Origin: Massilia sp. W12
GTDB lineage: Bacteria; Pseudomonadota; Gammaproteobacteria; Burkholderiales; Burkholderiaceae_D
NCBI RefSeq assembly: GCF_037300705.1
Contig: NZ_CP147776.1
Coordinates: 4,836,001 to 4,900,000, forward strand
Length of the DNA: 64,000 nucleotides
Direction: 5' to 3'
The notes beneath the pieces were generated by a model. It had not been told where the DNA came from. It worked only from the letters and a program-made list of their open reading frames with translations, and did no database searches. Numbering within the stretch: the stretch's first letter is position 1; each line of letters begins with the position of its first letter. This document shows, in pieces, positions 7,942-16,358 of the stretch. Both the position numbers and the translations under genes were made by a program.

Positions 7942-9795
7942 ATGAAACACGCCAGCCCCGCCCCCCGCTCCGCACCACGTCGCATTTCCCGACTGCGACT
8001 GGGACTGGCCGCGCTTTGTCTGAGCTTGTGCGCTGCACTGCAGTTTTTGCCAAACGATAACCGCTCCTGGTTCGCCAACGAATGGTTGCGCGATCAGTTT
8101 GTGCAATGGCTGGCGCAAGACACGCCGGAACAACGTTTCGTGGTGATCGATATTGATGAAAAAAGCCTGGCCAGCATCGGCCCCTGGCCCTGGCCGCGCG
8201 CGCGGCTGGCGGATTTGATTGAAGAATTGCTCGGCAATCAGCAAGCCAAGGGGGTGGCGCTGGATATGCTGTTGCCCGATCCACTCGACGCCCCCGGCGA
8301 CGCGCGCTTGGCGATGCTGGGCCGTTTCGGCCCCCTGCTGTTGGCGCAGGCGTTTGATTATCAAGGCAATTTACCGCTGACAATCGGGCAGTTGATCGCC
8401 CCGCCGCCGGCCCGCACGCTGGCCCCGCCGCGCGCCAGCGTGCCGGCCAGCGGCTTTCTGGCCAACCATGCCGCCTTGGCGCATCCCGACGCCAAGGCAG
8501 GCAATATCGGCCTGGCCCCGGACAAAGACGGCATGATCCGCCGCTTGCCGCTATACACCCGCTATCAGGACAAAGACTGGCCCACCCTGACCCTGGCCCT
8601 GGTGGAATGTTGCAGCGGGCGCGCCACCCGCCTGCCGCGCGCCGCCGCGAATGGATTCTGGCGCGTACCCTACCAGCGCCAATGGTCAGCCTATACCGTG
8701 ATCCCGGCCTCGGTGATTTTGCGCCAGGAACTGCCGCCCGGCCAGTTGGAGCACAAATTGGTGCTGGTCGGCTCCTCCGCGCTCGGCCTGGGCGATCGCG
8801 TGGCGACCCCGCTGGCGGCGAATAGCAGCGGGGTGCTGGTGCATGCATCAGCGCTGACCCGCCTGCTCGACTTGCAAGAGGGCGTGGCTCCTGCGCCATG
8901 GCCCGGGCGCGCGCTGGCGCTGGCCTACACTTTCCTGCTGTGCCTGCTGTGGCTGTGGCCGCGTCAAGGTGCGCTGAGTAAATTGCTGTGGCTGCTCGGG
9001 GCCGGCTTGCTATGGCTGCCGCTGGCGGCATGGTGCAGCGTGCACGACGGCGAGTTTTCCGCCAGCGCGCCCTTGCTCAGTCTATTAGTGCTGCTGGTGA
9101 TCGGCATGCCGCTGGATTGGCAAACCAGCCAGCGCATGTCGCGCCGCCTGCTCAACGCCCTGCGCCAATATGTGGCCCCGGCAGTGGTGGATGAACTGCT
9201 CAAGCGCGGCCTGCAAGAAACCCTGGCCCCGGCGCAACGCCAGATCACCACCCTGATTGCGGATATGCAAGGCTATACCAGCCAAGTGGAACAACTGGAT
9301 GTGCATGAAGCAGCGCAATTGACCAGTGATTTTCTGGCCTGTCTGACCGGGCCTGTGCTGGCGGCGCGCGGCACGATTGATAAATATACCGGCGACGGCA
9401 TAGTCGCCTTTTGGGGCGCGCCGCTGCCAAGCGCGGATCATGCCGATTGCGCGCTGGATGCGGCGCGCGGCATTTTGCAACGCGTGGCGGAATTCAGCCG
9501 GCAACGCGAAGCCGCCGGCCTGCCCGGATTGCGCGTGCGCATCGGGATTGAAAGCGGAGAGGCAATGGCAGGCGATTACGGCTCCGCCGAACGCAGTATT
9601 TATACCGCAGTCGGCGACAGTGTGAATGTGGCGGCGCGCCTGGAACAGTTGGCGCGCGATTATCCGCATGACGTGATCATCGGCCAGGGGTGCGCGGCCA
9701 GCCAGACCCGGCACCAATTGCAAGCGCTGGGTGAAGTGCATTTGCGCGGAAGGGAAAAGCCGATTGCAATTCATACTTTGCAGGAGGCGGCATGA
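7942..9795 (+). CDS. CHASE2-domain class III adenylate/guanylate cyclase
   Basis: A 617-aa membrane protein. One TM helix lies near residues 17-37, then an extracytoplasmic CHASE2 sensor (RFVVIDIDEKSLASIGPWPWPR, then GVALDMLLPDP) to about residue 290. Three hydrophobic helices (about 318-395) follow, then a class III cyclase domain from about residue 430 to the end. The two metal-binding aspartates are in LIADMQGYT and DKYTGDGIVAFWG, and GDSVNVAARLE carries the conserved transition-state region. It probably makes cAMP in response to a periplasmic signal. The downstream outer-membrane gene starts inside its stop codon (ATGA), so the two are co-translated, and a Crp-type regulator follows, an obvious candidate reader of the nucleotide. 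AC versus GC activity is not decided from sequence alone. Confidence 0.88.
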   Translation: MKHASPAPRSAPRRISRLRLGLAALCLSLCAALQFLPNDNRSWFANEWLRDQFVQWLAQDTPEQRFVVIDIDEKSLASIGPWPWPRARLADLIEELLGNQQAKGVALDMLLPDPLDAPGDARLAMLGRFGPLLLAQAFDYQGNLPLTIGQLIAPPPARTLAPPRASVPASGFLANHAALAHPDAKAGNIGLAPDKDGMIRRLPLYTRYQDKDWPTLTLALVECCSGRATRLPRAAANGFWRVPYQRQWSAYTVIPASVILRQELPPGQLEHKLVLVGSSALGLGDRVATPLAANSSGVLVHASALTRLLDLQEGVAPAPWPGRALALAYTFLLCLLWLWPRQGALSKLLWLLGAGLLWLPLAAWCSVHDGEFSASAPLLSLLVLLVIGMPLDWQTSQRMSRRLLNALRQYVAPAVVDELLKRGLQETLAPAQRQITTLIADMQGYTSQVEQLDVHEAAQLTSDFLACLTGPVLAARGTIDKYTGDGIVAFWGAPLPSADHADCALDAARGILQRVAEFSRQREAAGLPGLRVRIGIESGEAMAGDYGSAERSIYTAVGDSVNVAARLEQLARDYPHDVIIGQGCAASQTRHQLQALGEVHLRGREKPIAIHTLQEAA

Positions 9796-11009
9796 AACGG
9801 AGCCTTGGCGCGCTCTTCCTTGGCCTGTGCGCCAGCCTGGCCGTGGCGCAAGACAATGCGACGCCGCTGGCCGATGGCGATGAACAAAACCGCCTGTATC
9901 TGGAAGCGCTGCAGGCATTGGGCGAAGGGCGCAAACTCGACGCCAGCAAGCGCTTGAAACATTTAACGGAAATCGAACCGAAACATGCCGGGGCCTGGCT
10001 GGATCTGGCCTTGATTCAGTGCGAACTTGGCAACAGCAAAGAAGCGGAACAATTGTTTGCCGACATTTTGCGCCGCTTCAATCCGCCGCAAGCCATTCGC
10101 GAAATCATTGCATCCAGGCAAAAACAGGGTTGCGAACTCAAAGAGCGCAACTGGAGTTGGGGCGCATCGCTGGCGCGCGGGCGCGAACAGAATGTGAATC
10201 AGGGCGCGAGCGACGCCTATTTGGATGGCGGCGCCGTCAGCGAAGAGTTTTTACCCAAGGCCGACAATTATCTGCAAGCCTCGGCAGAGGCCCAGCTTGA
10301 AGTGAGCGGAAATGGCGCGAATCTGATCATGCAATGGTCGGCGCGCCGTCATGACCGCTTGCACCAATATGACAGCGGGCAATTATTCGCTGGCGTGGAA
10401 CAAGCCTGGCGCCTGCACGGCTGGAATTTGCGCGGTTCGCTCTGGTTCGGCGTGCATGGTTTGGGCGGCGCCTTGTATCAACGCCAGACCCAGGTGCAAT
10501 TACGCGCCACTCCGCCGCTGAATCTGCCGCCGGAATGGCAGGCGCATTTGAGCGCCAGCGCCAGCCATTTGCGTTATCTGACCCTGACCTCTTTCGACGC
10601 CAACACCCAGGAATTGCGGGCGCAGCTGCAATACCGCAAACCGCAGCGCACCCTGCAAGCCTCGCTGACCTGGGCGAATGACCACGCGACTGACGCGCGC
10701 CCCGGCGGCCATCGGCACGGCTGGCTGGGCCATCTGCAGTGGCGCGAAAAAGTGCATGAAAATCTGTCAGCGGAACTCAGTTGGTCGCGCCAGACCTGGC
10801 GCGGCTCCAGTCCCTATTCACAGGAAATTTTCGGCGATCTGGTGCGGCAGCAAAGTATGCAGACCCTGCGCATGGCCATGGTCTGGCAGCAAAACGACAA
10901 ACAAAGTTGGCAGATGGAGTGGCGCGCGGTGCGCAATCGCGAGAATATCTCTGTATTTCAGTACAATAACCAGCAATTGCAATTAAGCTGGCATTGGTAT
11001 CACAACTGA
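9792..11009 (+). CDS. TPR plus beta-barrel outer-membrane protein
   Basis: A 405-aa protein with an N-terminal signal peptide (MKRSLGALFLGLCASLAVAQ). A TPR-like helical region follows at about residues 30-110 (ALGEGRKLDASKRLKHLTEIEPKHAGAWLDLALIQCELG). The rest alternates polar and aromatic residues as expected for a beta barrel and ends in LQLSWHWYHN. The layout recalls the Slam/DUF560 surface-lipoprotein assembly family, but the barrel is short, so membership is uncertain. It overlaps the cyclase gene by four bases. With the FecR protein it may form an envelope complex feeding CHASE2 sensing (inference). Confidence 0.6.
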   Translation: MKRSLGALFLGLCASLAVAQDNATPLADGDEQNRLYLEALQALGEGRKLDASKRLKHLTEIEPKHAGAWLDLALIQCELGNSKEAEQLFADILRRFNPPQAIREIIASRQKQGCELKERNWSWGASLARGREQNVNQGASDAYLDGGAVSEEFLPKADNYLQASAEAQLEVSGNGANLIMQWSARRHDRLHQYDSGQLFAGVEQAWRLHGWNLRGSLWFGVHGLGGALYQRQTQVQLRATPPLNLPPEWQAHLSASASHLRYLTLTSFDANTQELRAQLQYRKPQRTLQASLTWANDHATDARPGGHRHGWLGHLQWREKVHENLSAELSWSRQTWRGSSPYSQEIFGDLVRQQSMQTLRMAMVWQQNDKQSWQMEWRAVRNRENISVFQYNNQQLQLSWHWYHN

Positions 11010-11098
11010 ATCCAGTGCAATGCCCATTCCGGCAAGCCCGCATGGCGTGGTAAGCTTGCCCGGATGACAAGCAAACCGCACATTTTCAACAGGCAAGG

Positions 11099-11893
11099 AT
11101 GGCTAGCGTAATCAATCACAAACAGGCTGAGCAGCAAGTGGTGCAGCACAAGCCTGCGCATATCGAAGCCGACGCCGCGCCTGGCAGCATGGCGCTGCAT
11201 CATAATGCGCGGCAAAATCTGCACATCCACTTGCGCCGCATCCCGCTGCTGGCTGATTTAAGCGATGAGGAAATCGTACGCGTCAAAACGGATCTGCGCA
11301 TCCGCCAATACGCCAAGCGTGAAGTGGTGCTGCAAAAAGGCGGCAGCGGCGACGCCCTGCTGTTTTTGCTGGCCGGCCAATTGCAAGTGATTGATGTGAC
11401 GGAAGACGGACGCGCGATCGGCTTGCGCATGTTGAATCCGGGCGACTTCTTTGGCGAAATCGCCGTCATCAACAATTCCACCCGCTCTGCCTCGGTGGTG
11501 GCGATGAGTGAAGTGCTGGTGGCGTTTTTACCAGCCCCGACCGCCTTGCATCTGTTTTCCCACTCGCCATCGGTGGCGAATCTGATGTTGCGCCATCTGG
11601 CGCAAAAAATTCAACGCGACTCCGAATTCCGCGCCCTGCTCTCGATCAACAATATTTCCAAGCGCATCTACACCTATCTGAGCCTGCTCAAGCAAACCCT
11701 GCCGGACGGGCGCGAAGTGATAGAAAACATGCCCACCCATCAAGATGTGGCGAATATGGTCAACACCAGCCGCGAATCCGTCACGCGCGCGCTGGCGGTG
11801 CTGTTGCAGCAGGGCATTGTGGAAAAACAGGCGCACCGGCTCTTGATTCATGATCCGGCGGGGTTGTTGAAGGCGATACAGAATGCGGGGTAG
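11099..11893 (+). CDS. Crp/Fnr-family transcriptional regulator
   Basis: A 264-aa protein. Residues of about 40-160 form a cyclic-nucleotide-binding fold, including PGDFFGEIAVINNSTRSASVVA, which keeps the Glu and the Arg-Ser pair that contact cAMP in CRP. The C-terminal winged HTH has the recognition helix in HQDVANMVNTSRESVTRALAVLLQQ. It lacks the N-terminal cysteine cluster of Fnr, so it is not an FeS oxygen sensor. Its place just after a cAMP-type cyclase gene makes a local cyclase-to-regulator circuit likely. An alternative is a response to another nucleotide such as c-di-GMP. The N-terminal 40 residues are an unusual extension; a start further in is possible. Confidence 0.85.
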   Translation: MASVINHKQAEQQVVQHKPAHIEADAAPGSMALHHNARQNLHIHLRRIPLLADLSDEEIVRVKTDLRIRQYAKREVVLQKGGSGDALLFLLAGQLQVIDVTEDGRAIGLRMLNPGDFFGEIAVINNSTRSASVVAMSEVLVAFLPAPTALHLFSHSPSVANLMLRHLAQKIQRDSEFRALLSINNISKRIYTYLSLLKQTLPDGREVIENMPTHQDVANMVNTSRESVTRALAVLLQQGIVEKQAHRLLIHDPAGLLKAIQNAG

Positions 11894-11938
11894 GGACAAA
11901 TCAGGAGTACATCAACGAACTTAATTAAAGGAGGATGT

Positions 11939-12394
11939 ATGCAGAGAGTTGAAGTTTTGCAAGATGTTTTGATTCAAGCGGGAGAGGTTGACAAATATTA
12001 CGGTGACAGTGTGCCGGTCAATCTTTGGCGCGCAAAGAACTTAAATAAGCCAGGGCTTGGTTTATTTGCTATGGTGGAAGAAGAGGAAAGACGCGCGGGA
12101 AATGTTCGCCCGCCAGATATCACTATTGAAAATGGTTGGGTCAAAGTAAGCAAAGCGCCCCGTGGCATCAGCACATTTGACAAGCCTGATGTGTTTGCCC
12201 GGGGGAAATGGGAGTATTACAAAATTCCGGCAGGCACTGTCTTGCCATTTGGGTTAGCAATTGTGAAGGATCGATTTAATCCTGTGCTTGGCGCAACCCA
12301 CTATACAATTGCGCCCGCACATGATATGCCCCTGGAAAAATTTAAAGGCTTGCTGGATCAACTGGCGGTCCAATTGTTTGCAAAGGTCTCATAA
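11939..12394 (+). CDS. Tse2-family ADP-ribosyltransferase-fold toxin
   Basis: A 151-aa protein with a very strong Shine-Dalgarno (AAAGGAGG, 11927-11934). From memory of Pseudomonas Tse2, the central and C-terminal parts align closely: RGISTFDKPDVF corresponds to a GGTSVFDRAGVL segment, YKIPAGTVLPFGL to an IPDGTDIPPDL segment, and GATHYTIAPAHDM to an ATHYTIMPAKPM segment. Tse2 is a cytotoxic type VI secretion effector with an ADP-ribosyltransferase-like fold. The N-terminus here (VNLWRAKN) keeps the LYRA-like strand start expected of that fold. The gene overlaps a 74-codon partner by one base, the layout of a toxin-immunity pair. Base composition is visibly more AT-rich than its neighbours, consistent with acquisition. 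No VgrG, PAAR or Hcp gene is visible here. Confidence 0.82.
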   Translation: MQRVEVLQDVLIQAGEVDKYYGDSVPVNLWRAKNLNKPGLGLFAMVEEEERRAGNVRPPDITIENGWVKVSKAPRGISTFDKPDVFARGKWEYYKIPAGTVLPFGLAIVKDRFNPVLGATHYTIAPAHDMPLEKFKGLLDQLAVQLFAKVS

Positions 12395-12618
12395 TGGAAA
12401 TTGACAATTATTGGATTCCCACCCTGCTACAAACAGTAAGAGATGGAATCCGCTACAAAGAAGGGCTGTTGACAAGCGAAACCTTGCGAGACATTGAAGC
12501 ACATGAAGAAGATCTGATGTTACGGGGTGATTTGATTGCTTACCTGGTAGAGCAATACAACAAGCACCAGGCAGATTTCAAATTCACCCCTGCGCAATTA
12601 TTAGAAGGCAAAGAGTAA
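12394..12618 (+). CDS. Putative Tsi2-like immunity/antitoxin protein
   Basis: A 74-aa, acidic, predicted all-helical protein whose ATG overlaps the last base of the toxin stop (TAATG). It is encoded directly after a Tse2-like toxin and is about the length of Tsi2 (roughly 77 aa), a small helical protein that binds and neutralises Tse2. Features are RYKEGLLTSETLRDIEAHEEDLMLRGDLIAYLVEQY, a helix-loop-helix rich in Glu. Direct sequence similarity to Tsi2 is not evident by eye; the call rests on context, size and composition. Confidence 0.7.
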   Translation: MEIDNYWIPTLLQTVRDGIRYKEGLLTSETLRDIEAHEEDLMLRGDLIAYLVEQYNKHQADFKFTPAQLLEGKE

Positions 12619-12970
12619 GGCATTGCCAGAGCAATCGCCTTCTTGCAACAAGTCAGCCGCAATTTTGCCGCCCTAATACCTTTTTGCGACAGCCTCCTGC
12701 GAGGGGAGAGAGGATGTACTAATCCGCCATCGTTTTTCAGTATGGTGGGCTTCATTTCTGCGCAACCATGCAAATCCCACCGCTCTGTTCCAGTACACCT
12801 TAAACCCCGATACAAATCTCAACCCGGCGCAACAAACTCCTCTGCAGCCTTGCCCAAAATATGGGCAGGCGCAGTGCTATAATCCGCGCTTTCCCGAAAA
12901 CCCCAGCTTGTATGCCCGCCCTGAATTCCTTCTGCGCCCCCCCGTTTTGCGCCGCCATGCCGGAGGCCAT
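12619..12970. other. Intergenic region before the O-antigen export operon
   Basis: About 350 bp with no convincing gene. A TATAAT at 12878-12883 and a TGCCC/GGGCA inverted repeat at 12851-12867 lie close upstream of the wzm start. Confidence 0.5.
12878..12883 (+). promoter_or_regulatory. Candidate -10 box of the wzm-wzt operon
   Basis: A perfect TATAAT about 90 bases upstream of the wzm start. The -35 is not clear (TTGCCC at 12850 gives too long a spacer). Confidence 0.4.
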
Positions 12971-13768
12971 ATGTTGATGCCCTTACTGCGCGGCGTATGG
13001 GCTTATCGCGGCTTTGTGCTGGGCAGCGTCAAGCGCGAATTCCAGGTCAAATACCGCTATTCCCTGCTGGGTGCGTTGTGGGCCATCTTGCAGCCGCTGG
13101 CGCAGATTCTGGTGTACACCGTGGTGTTTTCACAGTTGATGCAAGCGCGCCTGCCCGGTGCGCAAAACAGCGCGTCTTACAGCATCTATCTGTGCGCCGG
13201 CATTCTGTCATGGGGCTTGTTTTCGGAAATCGCAACGCGCGCGCAAACGGTGTTTCTTGACCATGCGAATCTGATGAAGAAAATCAGCTTCCCGCGCTTT
13301 TGCCTGCCGGTGATTGTGGTCTTGAATGCCCTGCTCAACTTCAGCATCATCTTTACCCTGTTTACGCTCTATCTTCTGCTGAGCGGGAATTTTCCCGGCC
13401 TGGCTTATCTGGCGCTGTTCCCGGTGCTGGGCCTGGTCTGCCTGCTGGCCATCGGCCTGGGCATGCTGCTGGGTGTGCTGAATGTGTTTTTCCGCGATGT
13501 CGGACAATTTTTTTCCATCTTTATCCAATTCTGGTTTTGGCTGACGCCGATTGTGTATGCGCCGCAAATCCTGCCGGCGGAAGTGCGCGCATGGCTGGCG
13601 TATAACCCGATGGCGCATTTGCTCGGCGCCTGTCAGCAGATTGTGCTGGCGAATCAATGGCCGGATTGGCTGGCGCTGGCGCCGTCCGCCGGCTTTGCTC
13701 TGCTGTGCTGCATCGCCGGTCTGGCCCTGTTCCGCAAGCGCGCCGGCGAAATGGTTGATGAGTTGTAA
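12971..13768 (+). CDS. wzm: O-antigen/polysaccharide ABC transporter permease (Wzm)
   Basis: About 265 aa from the ATG at 12971, which has GGAGG just upstream; an in-frame upstream ATG at 12908 would add a non-hydrophobic tail with no ribosome-binding site. It is an ABC-2 type permease: REFQVKYRYSLLGALWAILQPLAQILVYTVVFS is the typical N-terminal signature, followed by six hydrophobic helices, including RFCLPVIVVLNALLNF and FWFWLTPIVYAPQILP. It exports undecaprenyl-linked polysaccharide across the inner membrane together with the downstream ATPase. It is the first gene of an operon with wzt, fkbM and a large glycosyltransferase, spacing 10 bases to wzt. Confidence 0.92.
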   Translation: MLMPLLRGVWAYRGFVLGSVKREFQVKYRYSLLGALWAILQPLAQILVYTVVFSQLMQARLPGAQNSASYSIYLCAGILSWGLFSEIATRAQTVFLDHANLMKKISFPRFCLPVIVVLNALLNFSIIFTLFTLYLLLSGNFPGLAYLALFPVLGLVCLLAIGLGMLLGVLNVFFRDVGQFFSIFIQFWFWLTPIVYAPQILPAEVRAWLAYNPMAHLLGACQQIVLANQWPDWLALAPSAGFALLCCIAGLALFRKRAGEMVDEL

Positions 13769-13778
13769 GAGGCAAGGC

Positions 13779-15005
13779 ATGGGCAAAATACTGGTTTCCA
13801 ATCTGGGCAAGGCGTATAAGCAATACAGCAATCGCTGGGCCCGCCTGCTCGAATGGCTGACTCCCGGCCAGCGCATCTGGCATACGCAAAAATGGGTCTT
13901 GAAAGATGTCAGCTTTCGTGTCGATGCGGGCGAAGCGGTCGGTTTGATCGGCATCAACGGCGCCGGCAAAAGCACGCTCTTGAAATTAATCACCGGCGCC
14001 AGCCAACCCACCACCGGACATGTGCAATTTGAAGGGCGCGTCGCGGCCCTGCTCGAATTGGGCATGGGCTTTCACCCGGATTTCAATGGCCGCCAAAATG
14101 TCATGATGGCCGGCCAGTTGAGCGGCATGACGGTGGAAGAAATTGAAGCGCTGATGCCGGAAATCGAAGCCTTCGCTGAAATCGGCGACTATATCGAACA
14201 ACCGGTGCGGGTGTATTCGAGCGGTATGCAAATGCGCCTGGCGTTCGCCATCGCCACCGCGAAACGCCCGGATATTCTGATTGTGGATGAAGCGCTTTCA
14301 GTGGGCGATGCGTATTTCCAGCACAAGAGTTTTGACCGCATCAAGCAATTCCGCGCCCAGGGCACCACCCTGCTGCTGGTGTCGCACGATAAACATGCAA
14401 TTCAATCAGTCTGTGACCGCGCGATTTTGCTGGATAGCGGGCGGGTGGCGAAAGAAGGCGGGCCGGAAGAAATCATGGATTATTACAACGCCATGCTGTC
14501 CCAGCGCGAAGGGCAAAGCGTGAGCCAGGTGACACACGAAAGCGGCAAAGTGGCGACCATTTCCGGCACCGGCGAAGCCAGCGTGACAGAGATCGGCCTG
14601 TACGATCTGCAGGGCCAATTGCTGGAAACGGTGGATGTCGGCAGCACGCTGGAATTGCGCGTGAAAGCCGCGATCCGCGCGCCGATTCCGCGCCTGGTGC
14701 TGGGCTATATGATCAAAGACCGCCTGGGCCAGCCGATTTACGGCACCAACACCCACCTCAAAGACATGCCGCTGTATGACATGCAACCGGGACAGGAAGT
14801 GGAATTCCGCTTCCGTTTTGCCGCCAATCTCGGCCCCGGCAGTTACTCCATCGCCACCGCCCTGGTCAGCAGCGACACCCATTTGGATAACAATTATGAA
14901 TGGCGCGATTTGGCGCTGGTGTTCAATGTGGTCAATCTGGCGCGCCCGCATTTTGTCGGCTGCGCCTGGCTTGATCCCGAAATCAGCATTTTGCGCAGCG
15001 AGTAA
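13779..15005 (+). CDS. wzt: O-antigen ABC transporter ATP-binding protein with C-terminal carbohydrate-binding domain (Wzt)
   Basis: 408 aa; the start at 13779 is taken because the open frame extends upstream only through wzm. Walker A is GINGAGKST (58-66), the signature is YSSGMQMRL and Walker B is ILIVDEALSVGD, followed by the switch His in LLVSHDK. Residues of about 260-408 form the extra beta-sandwich domain of Wzt proteins (EIGLYDLQGQLLETVDVGSTLELRV, then YGTNTHLKDMPL), which recognises the end of the glycan in the Wzm/Wzt pathway. This length means substrate-end recognition is probably required, so a chain terminator such as a methyl or other cap is expected. The adjacent FkbM methyltransferase could supply it. 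Confidence 0.93.
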   Translation: MGKILVSNLGKAYKQYSNRWARLLEWLTPGQRIWHTQKWVLKDVSFRVDAGEAVGLIGINGAGKSTLLKLITGASQPTTGHVQFEGRVAALLELGMGFHPDFNGRQNVMMAGQLSGMTVEEIEALMPEIEAFAEIGDYIEQPVRVYSSGMQMRLAFAIATAKRPDILIVDEALSVGDAYFQHKSFDRIKQFRAQGTTLLLVSHDKHAIQSVCDRAILLDSGRVAKEGGPEEIMDYYNAMLSQREGQSVSQVTHESGKVATISGTGEASVTEIGLYDLQGQLLETVDVGSTLELRVKAAIRAPIPRLVLGYMIKDRLGQPIYGTNTHLKDMPLYDMQPGQEVEFRFRFAANLGPGSYSIATALVSSDTHLDNNYEWRDLALVFNVVNLARPHFVGCAWLDPEISILRSE

Positions 15006-15011
15006 TGCATT

Positions 15012-16358
15012 ATGACCACGCAAGCCCCTTTTATTTCCTACGCTCAGAACGCCGAAGATGTCTTGCTGTGGCGCGCACTGGGACATATTCAACACGGTTT
15101 TTATATCGACGTCGGGGCCAATGATCCCGAGCACGATTCAGTCACCAAAGCGTTTTATCAGCGCGGCTGGCGCGGCCTGAATCTGGAGCCGCTGCCGCAT
15201 TTTCATGCGGCGCTGCAAAGCGCCCGTCCACACGACATCAATCTGGCCATGGCGTGCGGCGCAGAAGCCGGCACGCTGACCTTGTACGATGTGCCGCAAA
15301 TGCATGGCTGGGCCACGCTGGACGCTGACATCGCACAGCGTCATACCAGCGAAGGCTATCAAGTCAGCACCAGCATCACCCAAGTGCTGCCCTTGCGCCA
15401 AGTGTGCGCCGAGCATGTCAAGGATCAGATTCATTTTCTGAAAATCGATGTCGAAGGCTTTGAAGAACAAGTCTTGCTGGGCATGGATTTTCAGCGCTGG
15501 CGGCCCTGGGTGGTGGTGGTCGAAGCCACCCTGCCCAACAGTCGCGCCACCAATCATGAGAAATGGGAACATTTACTGACTGATTGCGACTACCGCTTTT
15601 GTTATTTTGACGGCCTGAACCGCTATTACCTCAGCGCCGAGCATGCGGAGCTGGCCCCCTTGCTGTCGGTGCAGGCGAATGTGTTCGACAATTTCCAAAG
15701 CGCGCATTTACACCATGCGCTGGAAATGTATGACAAGGCCATCGTCGATGTGCAAGCGTATGCCAAGCGCGTGAAAACCGTCGAAAGCCTGCTCGAAACC
15801 TATGGCGAACAAAGCCTGCTGGCGCTGCAACAGCGCGAAACGGCAGATGCGCGCGCCGACTATTTGCAATTACAGGCAGACCGCCTGCAAAGTCTGCAAC
15901 AAAGCCTGGAAACGGAATTGGCGCAACAGCGCGCAATCGCCGCCAACGCCAGCCAATCGCTGCTGCAATTGCAACATGAAGCGCGCGCGATTCAGGAATG
16001 GGCGCACAACCTGGATCAGAATTCGCAAGTCCTGGGCGCGCAAATCGGACAGATGCAAGCCTCGCTTTCCTGGCGTTTGACCGCGCCCTTACGCCGGCTC
16101 ATCGGCCTGTTGCGCAAGATGCGGCAATTGCAGCGGGAAGGCCAATTATTCCAGCGCCTGCTGGCCAGCGTGCAATTCCGGCTGCGCGCGCGCGCGCATG
16201 CGCAAGCCTTGCAAGACGGCGCCGCCCCGGCTTATCAGGCCGCGCCCGCAACCCCGCCACAAGCCAGCGCGCCGTCCCAATTGACGCCGCAAGCGCGCCA
16301 ACTGTATGCCGATCTGGAGCGCGCTGCGCACCGCCTCCCGCCACAAGGAAAACCGTAA
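15012..16358 (+). CDS. FkbM-family methyltransferase with C-terminal coiled coil
   Basis: 448 aa. Residues of about 10-220 are an FkbM-type SAM methyltransferase: FISYAQNAEDVLLWRAL at the N-terminus, GFYIDVGANDPEHDS (SAM motif) and FLKIDVEGFEEQVLLGMD. From about residue 240 a long Gln/Ala/Leu-rich coiled coil follows (QSLLALQQRETADARADYLQLQADRLQSLQQ), then a basic and proline-rich tail. Fusion of a methyltransferase to a coiled coil recalls WbdD-type chain-length regulators, where a coiled coil acts as a ruler for O-antigen termination; that parallel is inference. The stop codon overlaps the start of the next gene. Confidence 0.85.
   Translation: MTTQAPFISYAQNAEDVLLWRALGHIQHGFYIDVGANDPEHDSVTKAFYQRGWRGLNLEPLPHFHAALQSARPHDINLAMACGAEAGTLTLYDVPQMHGWATLDADIAQRHTSEGYQVSTSITQVLPLRQVCAEHVKDQIHFLKIDVEGFEEQVLLGMDFQRWRPWVVVVEATLPNSRATNHEKWEHLLTDCDYRFCYFDGLNRYYLSAEHAELAPLLSVQANVFDNFQSAHLHHALEMYDKAIVDVQAYAKRVKTVESLLETYGEQSLLALQQRETADARADYLQLQADRLQSLQQSLETELAQQRAIAANASQSLLQLQHEARAIQEWAHNLDQNSQVLGAQIGQMQASLSWRLTAPLRRLIGLLRKMRQLQREGQLFQRLLASVQFRLRARAHAQALQDGAAPAYQAAPATPPQASAPSQLTPQARQLYADLERAAHRLPPQGKP

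Noticed and set aside
12643-12882. 79-codon open frame in the spacer after the toxin pair
   Set aside because: No ribosome-binding site, no family resemblance, and it overlaps the putative wzm promoter.
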